A program made the position numbers and the translations under genes. Below, piece by piece: positions 23,840 through 34,990 of a DNA stretch of 64,000 nt. Source of the stretch: Mycocentrospora acerina (lineage: Eukaryota; Ascomycota; Dothideomycetes; Pleosporales); contig JAKUHH010000080.1 of the NCBI GenBank assembly GCA_022701365.1, forward strand, positions 64,436 to 128,435. The letters run 5' to 3'. Within the stretch, counting starts at the first letter, position 1. Each line of letters opens with the position of its first letter. The notes below the pieces were generated by a model. The model was not told the DNA's origin. It saw only the letters and a list, made by a program, of their open reading frames with translations, and did not search any database.

Positions 23840-23902
23840 GTGGGTGCCAGCAGCGCCCTGCCCGTTGTTCAGGCGGGCAAAAAACTCCTGCAGATCTGCC
23901 AT
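19403..23902 (-). CDS. Edc4/Ge-1-like mRNA decapping scaffold (Pdc1-like)
   Basis: Probable P-body scaffold that couples Dcp1-Dcp2 decapping. Two exons, 23902-19631 and 19576-19403, with a 54-nt intron, encode 1481 residues. ATG at 23902 in a strong context (ACCATGG) begins MADLQEFFARLNNGQG, followed by poly-Gln and a Gln/Ser/Pro-rich low-complexity region typical of P-body proteins. A WD40-like region lies around residues 420-870 (for example IVSLDKAGRMRFWDIRSL and SFQLWDLGLCKAVQEI). A Ser/Ala-rich linker is followed by a long coiled-coil segment. The C-terminal helical domain, GNFEQGTMQWLQSNRTNELFD onward, resembles the Edc4 C-terminal domain. The second exon completes that domain and ends TRAAAQRF. 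The family call rests on architecture and local motifs, not on a search. Confidence 0.85.
23772..23840. repeat. CAACAG hexamer repeat coding poly-Gln in the decapping scaffold gene
   Basis: On the plus strand about eleven near-perfect TGCTGT units. They encode about 22 consecutive glutamines after residue 20 of the protein. The regular CAG/CAA alternation points to expansion of a 6-bp unit rather than a triplet. Confidence 0.9.
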
Positions 23903-24531
23903 GGTGAAGGGAGACGTGGGCGATCTGATTGGGGCGTCAGTCGGGGTGACGCGATGGCACACGCAGCAGAATGCGCTGGACGAGATGACGACGTGGGCTG
24001 CTGGGAAAGAGGCGACTCACTTTACTCGACCCAAAATTCGCGTGTGGAATGACGCGTCCTAGCCACCGGAATCTCGACAATCAACCTGGTATTGCCGTGC
24101 TCCAATGAATGAAAACGCTGATGAGCAGTTGGCGATGGAAATGAAAAGCAGCGCTGGTGACTTGTCGAAGCAATTGACAACAGAGCTGTGAAAGCGAGCT
24201 TGACGGTCGCGCTGACGCATCGGGCTAGACACAAGCTAAGCGGTGACGATCCGGCTGCTCCTAACAATGAGCCTCACCTGCATGCCATCCCGAGGTGCCC
24301 GAACCCGGCGAAGCAACATGGCTCATCTCCGTGGCCCGTACCTGTGCTGCCTTAGTCGTCTTTGGCGTCTGCCATATACGAAACAGTTGTAGCATGGCAG
24401 GCCAATACAATTGCTGGCCTGTGAATCAATCACGACCTCAGCATCACCGTCTCGGCAGACAGCCACTAGTGAGACTGAAAGACAATGTGGCAATCTCATT
24501 TGACAAACATGTTCCTTCTCACCCCATATCA
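23903..24531. other. Promoter region of the decapping scaffold gene
   Basis: Separates its start from the stop of the glycosidase gene on the same strand. No supported coding exon. An open stretch on the plus strand from 24295 overlaps the glycosidase 3' end and looks like a shadow. Confidence 0.5.
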
Positions 24532-26679
24532 CTATATGCGTACCCTCATGCTCTCTTCAGCAAGCTTCTGCCCGTCGAAGCCAACACCTACAACTTTCAC
24601 ATCCACCTCTCTGCCATTGTACCGATCAACCAATTGTTGAGGCAAGACATGCTCCAATGCATAGGCTCTGCCAAGCTCGGTTCCGTCGACAGTAATCTCA
24701 AAGTACGAACAAGAACCGGTGACACGGCTGCGGGGCAGCCTGTACGTTCTCTCGCCCGTGTCACCAAATCCCCAGCACAGTCTCAGATGATGGGTTTCGC
24801 CTTGCTCGCGGTCCTCGATATGTATATTGGTAATTGTACCTGCCACTTTCGGTGAATGCACTGGCATGATACACATGGAAATAATCTCAAGAATTCGGCA
24901 CGGTTTTGAAGATGGGACCAAACCGTTGACGGAGACTCCAAGTTCTTGGAGTTTGTTGCTTTTGTCGGACTGAATACCAATGATTGTTGTTACAACATGC
25001 GTCCCTGGAGTCTGTGACATAGGAACGAGCTGGAATCCGCTGTTGAACTTCAGAAGAAAACCTGCTGTGAAATTTACTAGGCTCGAGGGTCTCCGGCATG
25101 TTATTGTTAGCTGCAAGGTGCCATCTGCTGGCATGTTAAGGTGGAAGAGAGGAAGCTGTAAAGCACTAATTGTGCAATCCGTCTTGGTTGAGAGAATTTG
25201 TGCCTCAACTACTAGATATGATCGACCTTCTTGATCCTCTAGTTTATGTGATAGAGTATTGGTAATGCTCTCATCATCTCCTGACGATACCACTGTCCGC
25301 GGCAGGACAGATTGCGAGCCGAGACGAGAGTGTACATTTTTGCCATCAAACAACATCTCCTTCTCCCGCTCATTATGCGCAGAGAAGGCTCGACCAAAAT
25401 CTGTGTAGAAGAAGAACTCAGAACCAGCGGGAAATTCCTTGGCATATTTGGTGATTGGATACTGTCGATTTGGCGGGTGATGCGTTAAGCAATTCCCACA
25501 CGGACAGTTGATACTTTCTGAAAGTGCAGTCCCCTCCCACATCGCTTGTTCGATAGCCCGATTGTGGCCAGGGAAATGCTCAAACGACCACGCAGGTGCA
25601 AAAATTCCTGCAGAGAGACCTACACTGGCAAGCTTCGCTACCGCAATACCAGTGTTCGTGCCGCCGCCACCTTGTTCAGGATAAGTTATTCGGGGATGAG
25701 CTAAAGAGGTGGTGTTCTGGGCCCAGACATCGATGCCGAAGAACACGTCTTGAGGCGGCAGATCATGCTGTAGTGCTTGGTCTATTGAGTTTTGGGCATC
25801 GATTTCCTTCCAGCAATAGTTTGTAAGGATACTTCCACAGGCTGCTGCGAACGGGAGATTGGAAGCATTCAGAGCATTTTGATAGCTGACTTTATTGGAC
25901 GTCGTCAGTGCGTCATACCTGTTGGGCATGTGTAAGCATTGATTCTGTACAGAGTAGATCTGTGCTCACCATATGAGCTGCTTTTCAGGCCCCATGTCTT
26001 CTTTTAGCTGTTGGAGAAAAGTTTCCAAAGTACAAGCGTCCCAGTCCTCCTTCTCAAATACCTTTTCGATGTTCACAAGCCATCCATCAAAGCCGTAATG
26101 ATCAGCTATATTAGCAAGCTTTCTTGCAACAGCGAAACGTCGTGACCCGTTATCATCACTGGAATACTGTAGCAACCTGTCCAGACCTTGTGTTTGCGGT
26201 TCGAAGAGTATCGTACCAAGTGCTTTTACGCCATTGCGATGGAGTGTGTTTATCCAGGTAGGCGGTGGAACACAAACAAGCTTATGTGAAAAATATACCA
26301 CTGCATCGACGTGTTGTAGGTATTCACACGAATACATTTCCTCATCTATACCAACACCTTGTATACACTCGTAGGCATGGTAATTCCCAGCATAATCATG
26401 GCACATAACGACCCTCGCTTTCTCTACATACTGTCTCTCGAGACGCTCATGACGTCGCAAGATCGGCGTGTTAGCTCTTTGGAGAGGATCGGAATTCGTT
26501 TGCGTCCACGTCTCCAGCTGGTCAAAAGTGTCAAAGTAGGTAAAGCCCTTCAGTCGATCGAGTTCACGCTGCTTCTGTCGCTCTCCCGGTGTTGGCCCGG
26601 TATCTGGCGAAGGGAAAAGGTGCCGATAACCATCTCGAATTGGCCGAAGTATATCTTTCCAACCCAGAATGTTGGCCAT
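24532..26679 (-). CDS. Cytosolic endo-beta-N-acetylglucosaminidase (GH85, ENGase)
   Basis: Cleaves the chitobiose core of free or protein-linked N-glycans, acting in the cytosol on misfolded glycoproteins and free oligosaccharides. Exons 26679-25970 and 25918-24532, joined across a 51-nt intron, give 698 residues. The first ATG in frame is at 26679 (MANILGW); the frame extends four codons further only to a GTG. The catalytic segment FDGWLVNIEKVF is present, with Asn203 and Glu205 as the expected assisting and acid/base residues. Other GH85 blocks include RVVMCHDYAGNYH, VDAVVYFSHKLV, GVKALGTILFEP and DVFFGIDVWAQNT. The C-terminal half is beta-rich, as expected for the accessory domains. No signal peptide is seen, in agreement with a cytosolic enzyme. 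Its 5' end is divergent from ERD2, 362 bp away. Confidence 0.92.
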
Positions 26680-27041
26680 ACTCACGGCCACCGGCTAAGC
26701 GATTATCACTTGGCAATGATTAATGAGAGTAAGTACCAAACATGAACAACTCTAAGACCCAAGGTAGACTATACTAAGCCCGTAGTATTCGTCGGGTAGC
26801 CCAACCAGTGGCGCAATCATGGGGAAGTTCGCGTTGGATGCAACGGAACGGCAGCTGCAAGGCCGGAAGCAATGTTCGATCTCCCGGCGGCAGGGGTGAG
26901 GGCTTGGCAACAAGGATTAGCTCCCGATCGTTGCTTTGGTTCCCGTCGACGCCAAACGTGTCATTTTATCCACAATAACACACAAGAGACCATCAGCCCT
27001 CACGATCGCGAGTCGCTGCATCGATCTCCCGTAGCGCCATC
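26680..27041. promoter_or_regulatory. Bidirectional promoter between the GH85 gene and ERD2
   Basis: 362 bp between two divergent start codons, so both core promoters and 5' UTRs must fit here. I see no clear TATA box on either side. Confidence 0.6.
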
Positions 27042-27933
27042 ATGATGAATCTGTTCCGCATACTAGGTAAGCTGCGCTCGATGTCAAGACGACAAAAAGC
27101 CAAACACCAGTTTCAGTACGAGCGCTAATGTTTACACAGGGGATTTATCCCACCTCTTCTCCATCTTGATCCTCCTCCACAAGATGAAAACGTCGAGCGT
27201 ACGCTTTTCCGGCCTGTCCAAATCAATCACACCCTAATGAGAATGAACAGAGCGCATCCGGTATCTCCTTCAAGTCGCAATTCCTATACCTCATAGTCTA
27301 CCTATCGCGATACATCGACTTGCTATGGACCTTCTACCTACCAGGATCCCTCTACAACACTGTTTTCAAAATCGTATTCATTAGCACATCCGCTTACGTT
27401 GTGTACCTAATGCTCAATGACTACAAACCGACGCACGACCCAAATCTAGACACGTTCAAAGTGCAATACCTGCTAGCAGCGAGTACTGTGCTAGCAATAC
27501 TCTTCCCGTACAAATACACGTTCTCAGAAGTAGGCAGTCGCTGGTTTCAAACCGAGAGCAAGTGCTGATGAGATACAGATTCTATGGGCATTCTCCATTT
27601 GGCTTGAATCGGTAGCCATTCTCCCACAGCTCTTTATGCTGCAACGAACCGGCGAAGCGGAGACAATCACGACTCACTACCTGTTTGCACTTGGTGCGTA
27701 CAGGGCGTTGTACATCCCCAATTGGGTATACCGTTACTTCTTTGATGTGCCACGCTTTTATGACCCAATCGCCGTCATTGCAGGCATCATCCAAACAATT
27801 CTGTACTCGGATTTCTTCTACATCTATTACACGAAGTAAGTCATCTCAAGGATGAGCATCCCTATAGCTATTTTGACATGCACTAACAACTTCTAGGGTG
27901 GTTCAAGGGAAGAAATTCAACCTTCCTGTCTAG
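27042..27933 (+). CDS. ERD2: ER lumen protein retaining receptor (KDEL/HDEL receptor)
   Basis: Seven-helix Golgi membrane receptor that returns escaped HDEL/KDEL proteins to the ER in COPI vesicles. Five exons (27042-27066, 27140-27198, 27251-27529, 27579-27835, 27897-27933) join in frame to 218 residues, the normal family length. Start is MMNLFRILGDLSHL. Conserved blocks are SGISFKSQFLYL, YLSRYIDL, PTHDPNLDTFKVQYLL, ILWAFSIWLESVAILPQL, RTGEAETITTHYLFALGAYR and QTILYSDFFYIYYTK, ending GKKFNLPV. The Arg/Asp/Glu/Trp residues of the family's ligand pocket are retained. All four introns are 49-73 nt, and the first follows only 25 nt of coding sequence. Confidence 0.96.
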
Positions 27934-28652
27934 GGGCATGGAGAGCAGCGAAATGCCTAGACTCTGATGGTAGACGGCTGTTCTATCTCACTTTCGCAAT
28001 TGTACAATAGGGTTGGGAAGTGTCTGTTTGCGGGCGTTTGGAGGCGATTGTAGCGGTCGGGCAAGACATCTGACTGAATTGTATGCATATGGATATGGTA
28101 TTTGATTAGTTGGACAATGTTTCCAACTTACTAGAGGAGTCAGTGGGCACGCATGTATGGGTACACGATGAATTGAGCCTGATAGCTGCAGTATTTGCTC
28201 GTCACACTCCAAGTCAGATTGAGACAGAAAAACAAAGTGTGAGGCAAGAGACCAGCCCCTGGAATTCGACAGTGCCTACAGAAGCGCATAAGGCGTCAGT
28301 AAATGGGATATTGTATGGCAGCGACATAGATAAGACTCAAATAGGCGCTGGAAAATGTGTTGCGTCATCGCCAACATGTAACTTTTGGTAAGGCTGAGCC
28401 GGGAACCGCCACGTGCAGACAAACAATGAAGCTATCCACCGGCCTAAAAACATCTTTGATCGTGCTTCTTAATCCAGCCAGTGATCTTCCCGCAACCTGC
28501 TCTATCTCGTCTTCCCCAGCCTTTGCCCACAATAAACTGCCAGCCAGTCGCTCGCTACACCGCCTCTCAAGCGTTTCGCGTTCCACCGAGGCACTTCCGC
28601 AACTCCCCAATCCATCCCTCCACATACCTGTGCACACGAGTATCCTTCCATC
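27934..28652. other. Intergenic region, no gene seen
   Basis: Holds the ERD2 3' UTR and the upstream region of the next gene. Only short chance frames. Confidence 0.55.
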
Positions 28653-29130
28653 ATGTTCTGCCTCCGCAGTTGGATACCAGTACTTTTCTTCCTGTCAGTC
28701 GCGTCACACGAACCTTTGTCTTTAAGCACGCAAGGCTAACGAAAACTGCAGCCTCCGCACTCACGCCTCACCCGTCTACCTCGTCCTCTTCATCTCCGCG
28801 ACCTACTTCCTCAACAGGCCGTGCGTGTATTGCTCGTTGCTCCTATTCATTCTTGTCGCCGCACTCTTCGACTTCCACACACCCTGGTTTGATGCGCCGT
28901 TGCCGGATACGGCGGAACTCGCGCTGAATGGGACAACACCGCTCTTAGATACTATGGGCGATTTGGCGCAGGCAGCGAATCAGACTGCACAAGCGCTGAT
29001 CCGAAGCGCAGTAGACGGTGTCAAAGGAAAGGTGCAGGGCAGTGGGGGCCCGAACTATGAATGGGTCAAGGGACTGCTTGGGAAGAAGGAGTGGCGGATA
29101 CAGTGTTTGGACGTTCTTATTCGAGTTTGA
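28653..29130 (+). CDS. Small integral membrane protein of unknown function
   Basis: Exons 28653-28693 and 28752-29130 join in frame (58-nt intron, GT-AG) to 139 residues. The N-terminus, MFCLRSWIPVLFFLL, runs into a second hydrophobic stretch, SPVYLVLFISATYFL, and a third, YCSLLLFILVAALFDF, giving two or three membrane helices. A probably lumenal or cytosolic tail of about 75 residues has an amphipathic Ala-rich segment (MGDLAQAANQTAQALIRSA) and ends at WRIQCLDVLIRV. No family is recognised. Support comes from the clean splice, continuous hydrophobic pattern and isolated position with its own flanks. Intron retention would read into a stop after about 28 codons. Confidence 0.65.
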
Positions 29131-29813
29131 GGAAGGGTGGAAGTGAGGATGTGTTTGAGTTATGGAGTAAGGGGACAACTGGCGTTAGAAATGGGTGAAG
29201 GGTCATGATATCACTGCATTGTTGGCGCTTGGGTCTGAAGCATATGCATGGTGTTCTGCGATTTTTTTGGAATCGTCTTGCGTATTCCTAAACCTCTCTT
29301 CGTCCGCTGAGGTGAGACGAAGTCTGGACATGGAACAGCAGCCTATCAACGCCTCTATTGCACGTCGATGCATGTTGAGTAATCTAAGTACTCGCTTTCC
29401 TGATTGTGTATCCACTGAATTATTCATTGTTTCCGGGTTTGCAACATCGCATTTGGAACGGCAAGAGTCGGTTTACGCGGAGCTCAAGATACCCAATTTC
29501 GTGTGGGATGCAACAGCAATTGCGCAATCGTTACTTTCAGCTCCCAAGTACGCTTGAAGCTGTCCAAGTCTACACTCAGTCCAAACTCCAAGGATATTCG
29601 TACTTTTATTTGTATTCACGTAAATCTGAAGATGGCGCACTACAGAACCATGAAAATGCTCAAGTCGCCCAAGATTTTTCTTGGCGGCATCCCGCCCATG
29701 GCAACGATGACCCCGCCACGCAAACAAGGGTCCTTCCGCCTTCCCTTCTGAGCTTGTGCGCCTGCAGCAAGAACGCCATTGATCTCAGCTCATAACCCGC
29801 TTGAGGTCTTTAA
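29131..29813. other. Intergenic region, no gene seen
   Basis: Between the small membrane protein gene and the aminopeptidase frame. A 33-codon frame beginning at 29650 is the only ATG-led stretch that could in principle splice to the aminopeptidase leader, but its only GT (29729) is not a good donor. Confidence 0.45.
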
Positions 29814-29831
29814 TTCTCCAGACTCTCAAAG

Positions 29832-30089
29832 CTGGCTGCCTCCTCTCTTTCCGCGAGACTCAGTTCTCGACCACAATTTTGGACCAGGTTAACTGCTAAA
29901 TCTGTGTGTTGCCCCACACCTCGGCTTTCGTCGCTTTACTCCAAAAGCTTCTCTGTCAAAGCTACAGAGCTTCCGGCTACCCCGCGTGCGCAACTAAGAC
30001 TCAGACCACGATTCACGGTAGCTAGATCGCCTGCTCTAGCAATACAGAAGAGATTTTGTCAGAGCGAGGTTACTACTAGCTTCACAGAC
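29832..30089 (+). other. Possible non-AUG mitochondrial presequence of the aminopeptidase
   Basis: The aminopeptidase frame stays open upstream of its ATG to a stop at 29811-29813 and contains no ATG. The translation is Arg/Ser/Leu-rich with almost no acidic residues (SARLSSRPQFWTRLTAKS, then ALAIQKRFCQS), which is the composition of a mitochondrial targeting peptide. A CTG at 29832 sits in a strong context (A at -3, G at +4). Either this near-cognate codon or an unplaced upstream exon could start a mitochondrial form. Confidence 0.45.
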
Positions 30090-33000
30090 ATGGCGTCAGA
30101 TCGTGATATTCTCCCAGCATGGTAAGCCACCTTTGACGAGTTTGCATCTACGCCTCAACTGCGTATGAGACTAATGAATACTTCAACAGGGTCAAGCCAG
30201 CACATTACTCAGTCTCTCTTTACGATCTTGAGTTCGGTGGCAGCTTTGGCTTCAAAGGAACTGTCGCCATCAACACCAAGATCACCAAGGACGATGGCTT
30301 TAACGAGCTTGTCCTCAACGCTCACCAGCTCAAGGTGCTCAGCGCTGAGCTAAAAACCGGCAACTCTACACGGTCGGCGAAGAACATCTCGTACGATGAG
30401 AAGCGTCAGCGGGTTACATTGGACTTTGGAGAGAAGATTGACTACTCTGGTGAAGCTACATTGGAGGTCAAGTATGAAGGAACCATCAATAACGTATGTT
30501 GAAGCGCAGGATTGGAGGAGACAAGACTAGATGCTGATTTGCTACACAGATCATGGCTGGTTTTTACCGCTCCAAGTATACGCCTAAGGGCGAGGTTCCC
30601 GCCTCTGTCGCAAAAGACGACGAGTTCCACTACATGTTCAGCACTCAATTTGAGTCTTGCGACGCTCGCCGAGCTATTCCTTGTTTCGACGAGCCCAACC
30701 TCAAAGCGACTTTCGATGTTGAGATCGAGGTACCAAAGGACCAAGTTGCATTAAGCAACATGCCGGAGAAAGAGATCAAGCCCAGCAAGCGGGATGGATT
30801 CCACACTGTCGTCTTCGAGCGCACGCCCATTATGTCGACATACCTTTTGGCATGGGCCATTGGAGACTTTGAATATGTCGAGGCCTTTACTGAGCGCAAG
30901 TACAATGGCAAGAGCATCCCTGTGAGGGTTTATACCACTCGTGGACTGAAGGAGCAGGGCAACTTCGCGTTGGACAACTGCCACAAGATTGTCGACTACT
31001 TCTCAGAGGTATTGGCCAGAATTAGCAATTACTATTGGATCATATTTAACTTTTCCGTTAGGTCTTTCAGATTGATTACCCGCTTCCCAAGGTCGATTTG
31101 CTGGCTGTCCATGAATTTGTGAGTCGTGCTGTCCTGTACATGGAGTTGAGCTGATTCGTTAGCCAATTATATGTACACCTCTTCTATCTTGAGAACCCAC
31201 AAACTGACCGTTGCTTTCTAGTCACACGGTGCCATGGAGAACTGGGGCCTCATCACCTACCGGTTAGTGTTGGACAGCTTTAAAAATTTCGGATTGTTCT
31301 GACAAATTCCTCAGCACTACTGCTGTTCTTTTTGATCCTGAAACTTCTGCAGACAGCTATCGAAACAGAGTTGCTTACGTCGTCGCCCACGAGCTTGCCC
31401 ACCAGTGGTTTGGTAACCTCGTCACCATGGACTGGTGGAGTGAGCTTTGGCTCAACGAGGGTTTTGCTACTTGGGTAGGATGGTTTGCTATCGACCACTT
31501 GTACCCTGGTTAGTACCTGCGTTACTATTTTTGGAAATTTCGCTAATATAGTATATAGAATGGAACGTTTGGGGACAGTTCGTTGTACGTTCAAGAGCTC
31601 GAGGTAAATCTCCTAACAAGTGCTGACAAAACTCCCAGACTGATGCTGTGCAACAAGCCATGGCACTCGATGCGCTGCGAACATCTCACCCTATCGAAGT
31701 CCCGGTGTACGACGGTCTTGAGGTTGATCAAATTTTCGACCATATCAGTTACCTCAAGGGTAGCTCAGTTATCCGCATGTTGAGTGCTCATCTGGGTGAG
31801 AAGGTCTTCCTTCAAGGTGTTGCCAACTACCTCAAAGCACACCAGTACTCCAACGCTACTACTAACGACCTGTGGTCCGCACTCAGCAAGGAATCGGGTA
31901 AGGATGTTAACAGTTTCATGGACTTCTGGGTCCGCAAGATTGGATTCCCCGTCGTGACTGTCACCGAGGAGGCTGGACAGATCGGCCTTCGTCAGCAGCG
32001 CTTCCTCCTTGCCGGCGACGTCAAGCCTGAAGAGGACTCAACCGTTTGGTGGATTCCTCTAGGACTGCACACTGGCTCTTCTGCCTCTACAGCATCTCTG
32101 CATAAGACTGTGGCGATAACAAAGAAGGAAGAGACAGTCCAAGATATCGATACAGGGTTTTATCAAATCAACAAGAATGTTACCGGATTTTACAGAACGA
32201 ACTACACACAAGACCGCCTCAAGAAGCTCGGAGAAGCTCGGCACGAACTCACCGTGGAAGACAAGATTGGTCTGATTGGTGACGCTTACGCAAACTCCAT
32301 TGCTGGCTTTGGCTCCACCGCCGGCCTACTGGCACTGGTTGAGCGCTTCCAAGACGAGTCGGAGTACCTGTAAGTCGTGCAAGATGCGCATTCTGGACCT
32401 AACTGACTGTCGCCCAGGGTTTGGTCCCAAATTCTTACCAACATTGGTAATGTTCGCAGCGTCTTTGCTGGTAGCGAGGATATTAGCAAGGCTCTTCAGA
32501 AGTATCACCTTAACCTGATCACACCCGCAGTGGAGAAAGTTGGCTGGAGCTTCAAGGAGGGTGAAGGTTTCCTTATTGGTCAGCTCCGCGCCAGCCTTAT
32601 CACGTCTGCCGGTCTGGTCGGCCACAAGGCGACTGTGGACGAAGCTCTGCGCCGTTTTGATCTCTACATTTCTGGAGAAGACAAGTCAGTCATTCACCCG
32701 TCACTCCGCCGAGCGATCTTTGCTACTGCTATCAAGCAGCGTGGCGAATCAGCGTACGAGGCTATCAAGAACGAGTACCTCACCACCACATCGATCGATG
32801 GCAAGGAGATCTGCCTTCAGTCTCTGGGTCGTGTGCAAACTCCTGAACTTGCGCAAGACGTACTGTCGTTCATCTTTTCCGACAAGGTTGCCATGCAAGA
32901 CAAGCACTCAGGTACCATTGCGCTCGCCAACAACGCAAAGGTTCGCAATGAGGTGTGGAAATTCATCCGTGACAATTGGGATTCTGCCATTCATCCCACA

Positions 33001-33231
33001 CTAAGCGGTAACCTTGTCGTGCTTGAGCGTTTCTTACGCTTTGGGCTGAACAAGTTCTCGGACGACAAAATTGCGGATGAGATCGCAGCATTCTTCAAGA
33101 ACAAGGATACTCGTGGATATGACAAGGGCCTTGAAGTTATTGATGATACAATCAGGAGCTATGCCAAGTACGCAAAGAGGGACCAGGAAGTTGTGAGGGA
33201 GTACTTGAAGGAAAGCGGATACCTATCTTAG
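30090..33231 (+). CDS. M1 family zinc aminopeptidase (Aap1/Ape2-like)
   Basis: Removes N-terminal amino acids from peptides. Nine exons (30090-30121, 30190-30493, 30550-31008, 31062-31118, 31222-31262, 31315-31508, 31559-31584, 31639-32369, 32418-33231) join in frame to 885 residues from the ATG at 30090, which matches the yeast and human puromycin-sensitive enzymes. The substrate-binding GAMEN motif is at about residues 287-291. The zinc site HELAH is at 323-327 and the third ligand Glu346 lies in LNEGFATW, the exact HExxH-x18-E spacing. The upstream domain has the AHYSVSLYDLEF-like start typical of the family (KPAHYSVSLYDLEFGG). The large C-terminal helical ERAP1-like domain is complete. 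One exon is only 26 nt. The frame continues upstream of the ATG with a presequence-like segment, described separately. Confidence 0.95.
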
Positions 33232-34990
33232 TTTGATTCGAGACTTTGAATGATTGAAGAAAGTGTGGTGAAGAGAAGTGAAGAAGCAGAGTTATAAATT
33301 TAGAACCAGTGTTGAGTGTGTCGTGCTGATAGCATTATTACAACGCCGACTGGATTTTCAAGTATGAGACTATGCTTTGGTTGTTCTCAAAGTTGTTCCA
33401 ATCCGTGTGAATAACGACCTTTTTGGGTGTACGAAAAGATTGAGTGCATTATGTAGCAAGTAGGCGCGGGTTTGCACTGTTGCTTCTGGGAAAGATGTTG
33501 CAGCCCCAAAGCGACTTTCGCCCGAGATATCGGCAGAATTTGAAGATATGTCAGCAATTGGTAACTAGACGTACAACTAGAGTCTGAAACGCTAGGATAT
33601 GCCTGTCAAAGCCTCATCCCGACGCAAGAGTCCGTGTGGGGCACCAGGGGTGACCCAGACGTGTGTGCATATCAATTTGCAAGCTGCGGCACACGTGCTT
33701 GAAATGATCTGTTTAAAGACATGGACAAGAGGGTTTCTTTTGCGATTGCCTGACTGGTAAGAGGAGTAAAAACACGGTTGAGAAGAAAATGACCCAGAAC
33801 GGTTTCACGCATTAAGAACAGCGCATGATGCCTGCGGGAAAGATATCTCCCAGAAGCTTGTTCAGACGCAGGCGGGTGTGGAGTGCATGGAGAAGATTGT
33901 CGTAGCGGGTGGTCAAGGGTGGTGGTGGCTTGTGGGGCTGATGCACACAGTGTCTTGGTGGGATGCATTGCGCTGGATCTCTACAACTAGGCAGATTAGA
34001 TACTTGGGCGTGACAGAGAGCCGCGTTGGGTGGCGTCGGGCTATGATACGAGTAGATGAGTGGCGCATACCGGGGGAGCATGTAGTGCGCGGAAGAGTAA
34101 ACGTATGTTGTTTTGGGTGTCGAATGTTTGTACCGTATGCTGAGGCGTTACCCAGCTAGGTAGTCTTGTGATCTGCAACCGCAACCTCGCCTATGTTCAG
34201 CCGAGGTGATCACCAAACTGGCAAGAGCAGTTGGATGAGCCTGCAGGCAGAGAGTGTTTTTATCAACGGTGAGGCTGACGGGCGCTGCATGTCTGCAGGC
34301 TGCTATTTGTACTATACTGCAAAACGACAACACCCGTCATCTGGTTTTGGATAGAGCGCGAGGTTGACCATATGGGGTACGCGATTCGTGTTACAGCCAG
34401 GCTCCGGGGCGGGGAATGGGCCATCATGTCTGACTGGGCCAAGCTCCGCACGTCCACGAATCCCGTCGGCGGCATTGCTGCGTATGAAGTTCCAGCCATG
34501 GTTCGTGTCCCTGCAAAGCTGCATGCTACATGGCATGGTTGGAGGAGCTATGTCTGCTAGGCGAGTCCTACACTGGGACTCGTCATCGAAGCGCGCAGCA
34601 ACCTCTGTTGGCCCCCGTTCGCCTTGCCTGTACACCCCCCAAAGCTCGCTGCGGGACGACTGAATCAGCAGAAGATTCTGGCACCCCACATTATTTCCCA
34701 CACTCAGCAAACGCCTGAGCATCGCGGAGTTAGCGGATTCCAAGACCCGCCACTTTGGCCGTCGCCCGTCCGACTTCAGCTCCTGCAATCACTGCCATGG
34801 GCTGTGCTGGGGTGCATGAATGATTGGGTGTTCGAGCTTGAGTTTGAGTTTGAGTTCGAATTCGAGTTCCGGATTGAGCACGAGTTTCTGGCTCCCTGAC
34901 CTAATGTGAGGTCGTTGCTTCACAATAGCACCGCGACGCAAGCCTCGCAAAAGAAGAGGCAGCTCCAGCGCAAGCGCAAGCGTAGCCACA
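33232..34990. other. Intergenic region, no gene seen
   Basis: Aminopeptidase 3' UTR and promoter of the Zn2Cys6 regulator. Open stretches reach about 158 codons on the minus strand near 34312-34788 but have no recognisable domain. A hexamer repeat near the right end is listed separately. Confidence 0.5.
34829..34873. repeat. GAGTTT/GAGTTC hexamer repeat
   Basis: About seven hexamer units (GAGCTT, GAGTTT, GAGTTC, GAATTC) about 120 bp upstream of the Zn2Cys6 regulator start, probably in its 5' UTR or promoter. Confidence 0.8.
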
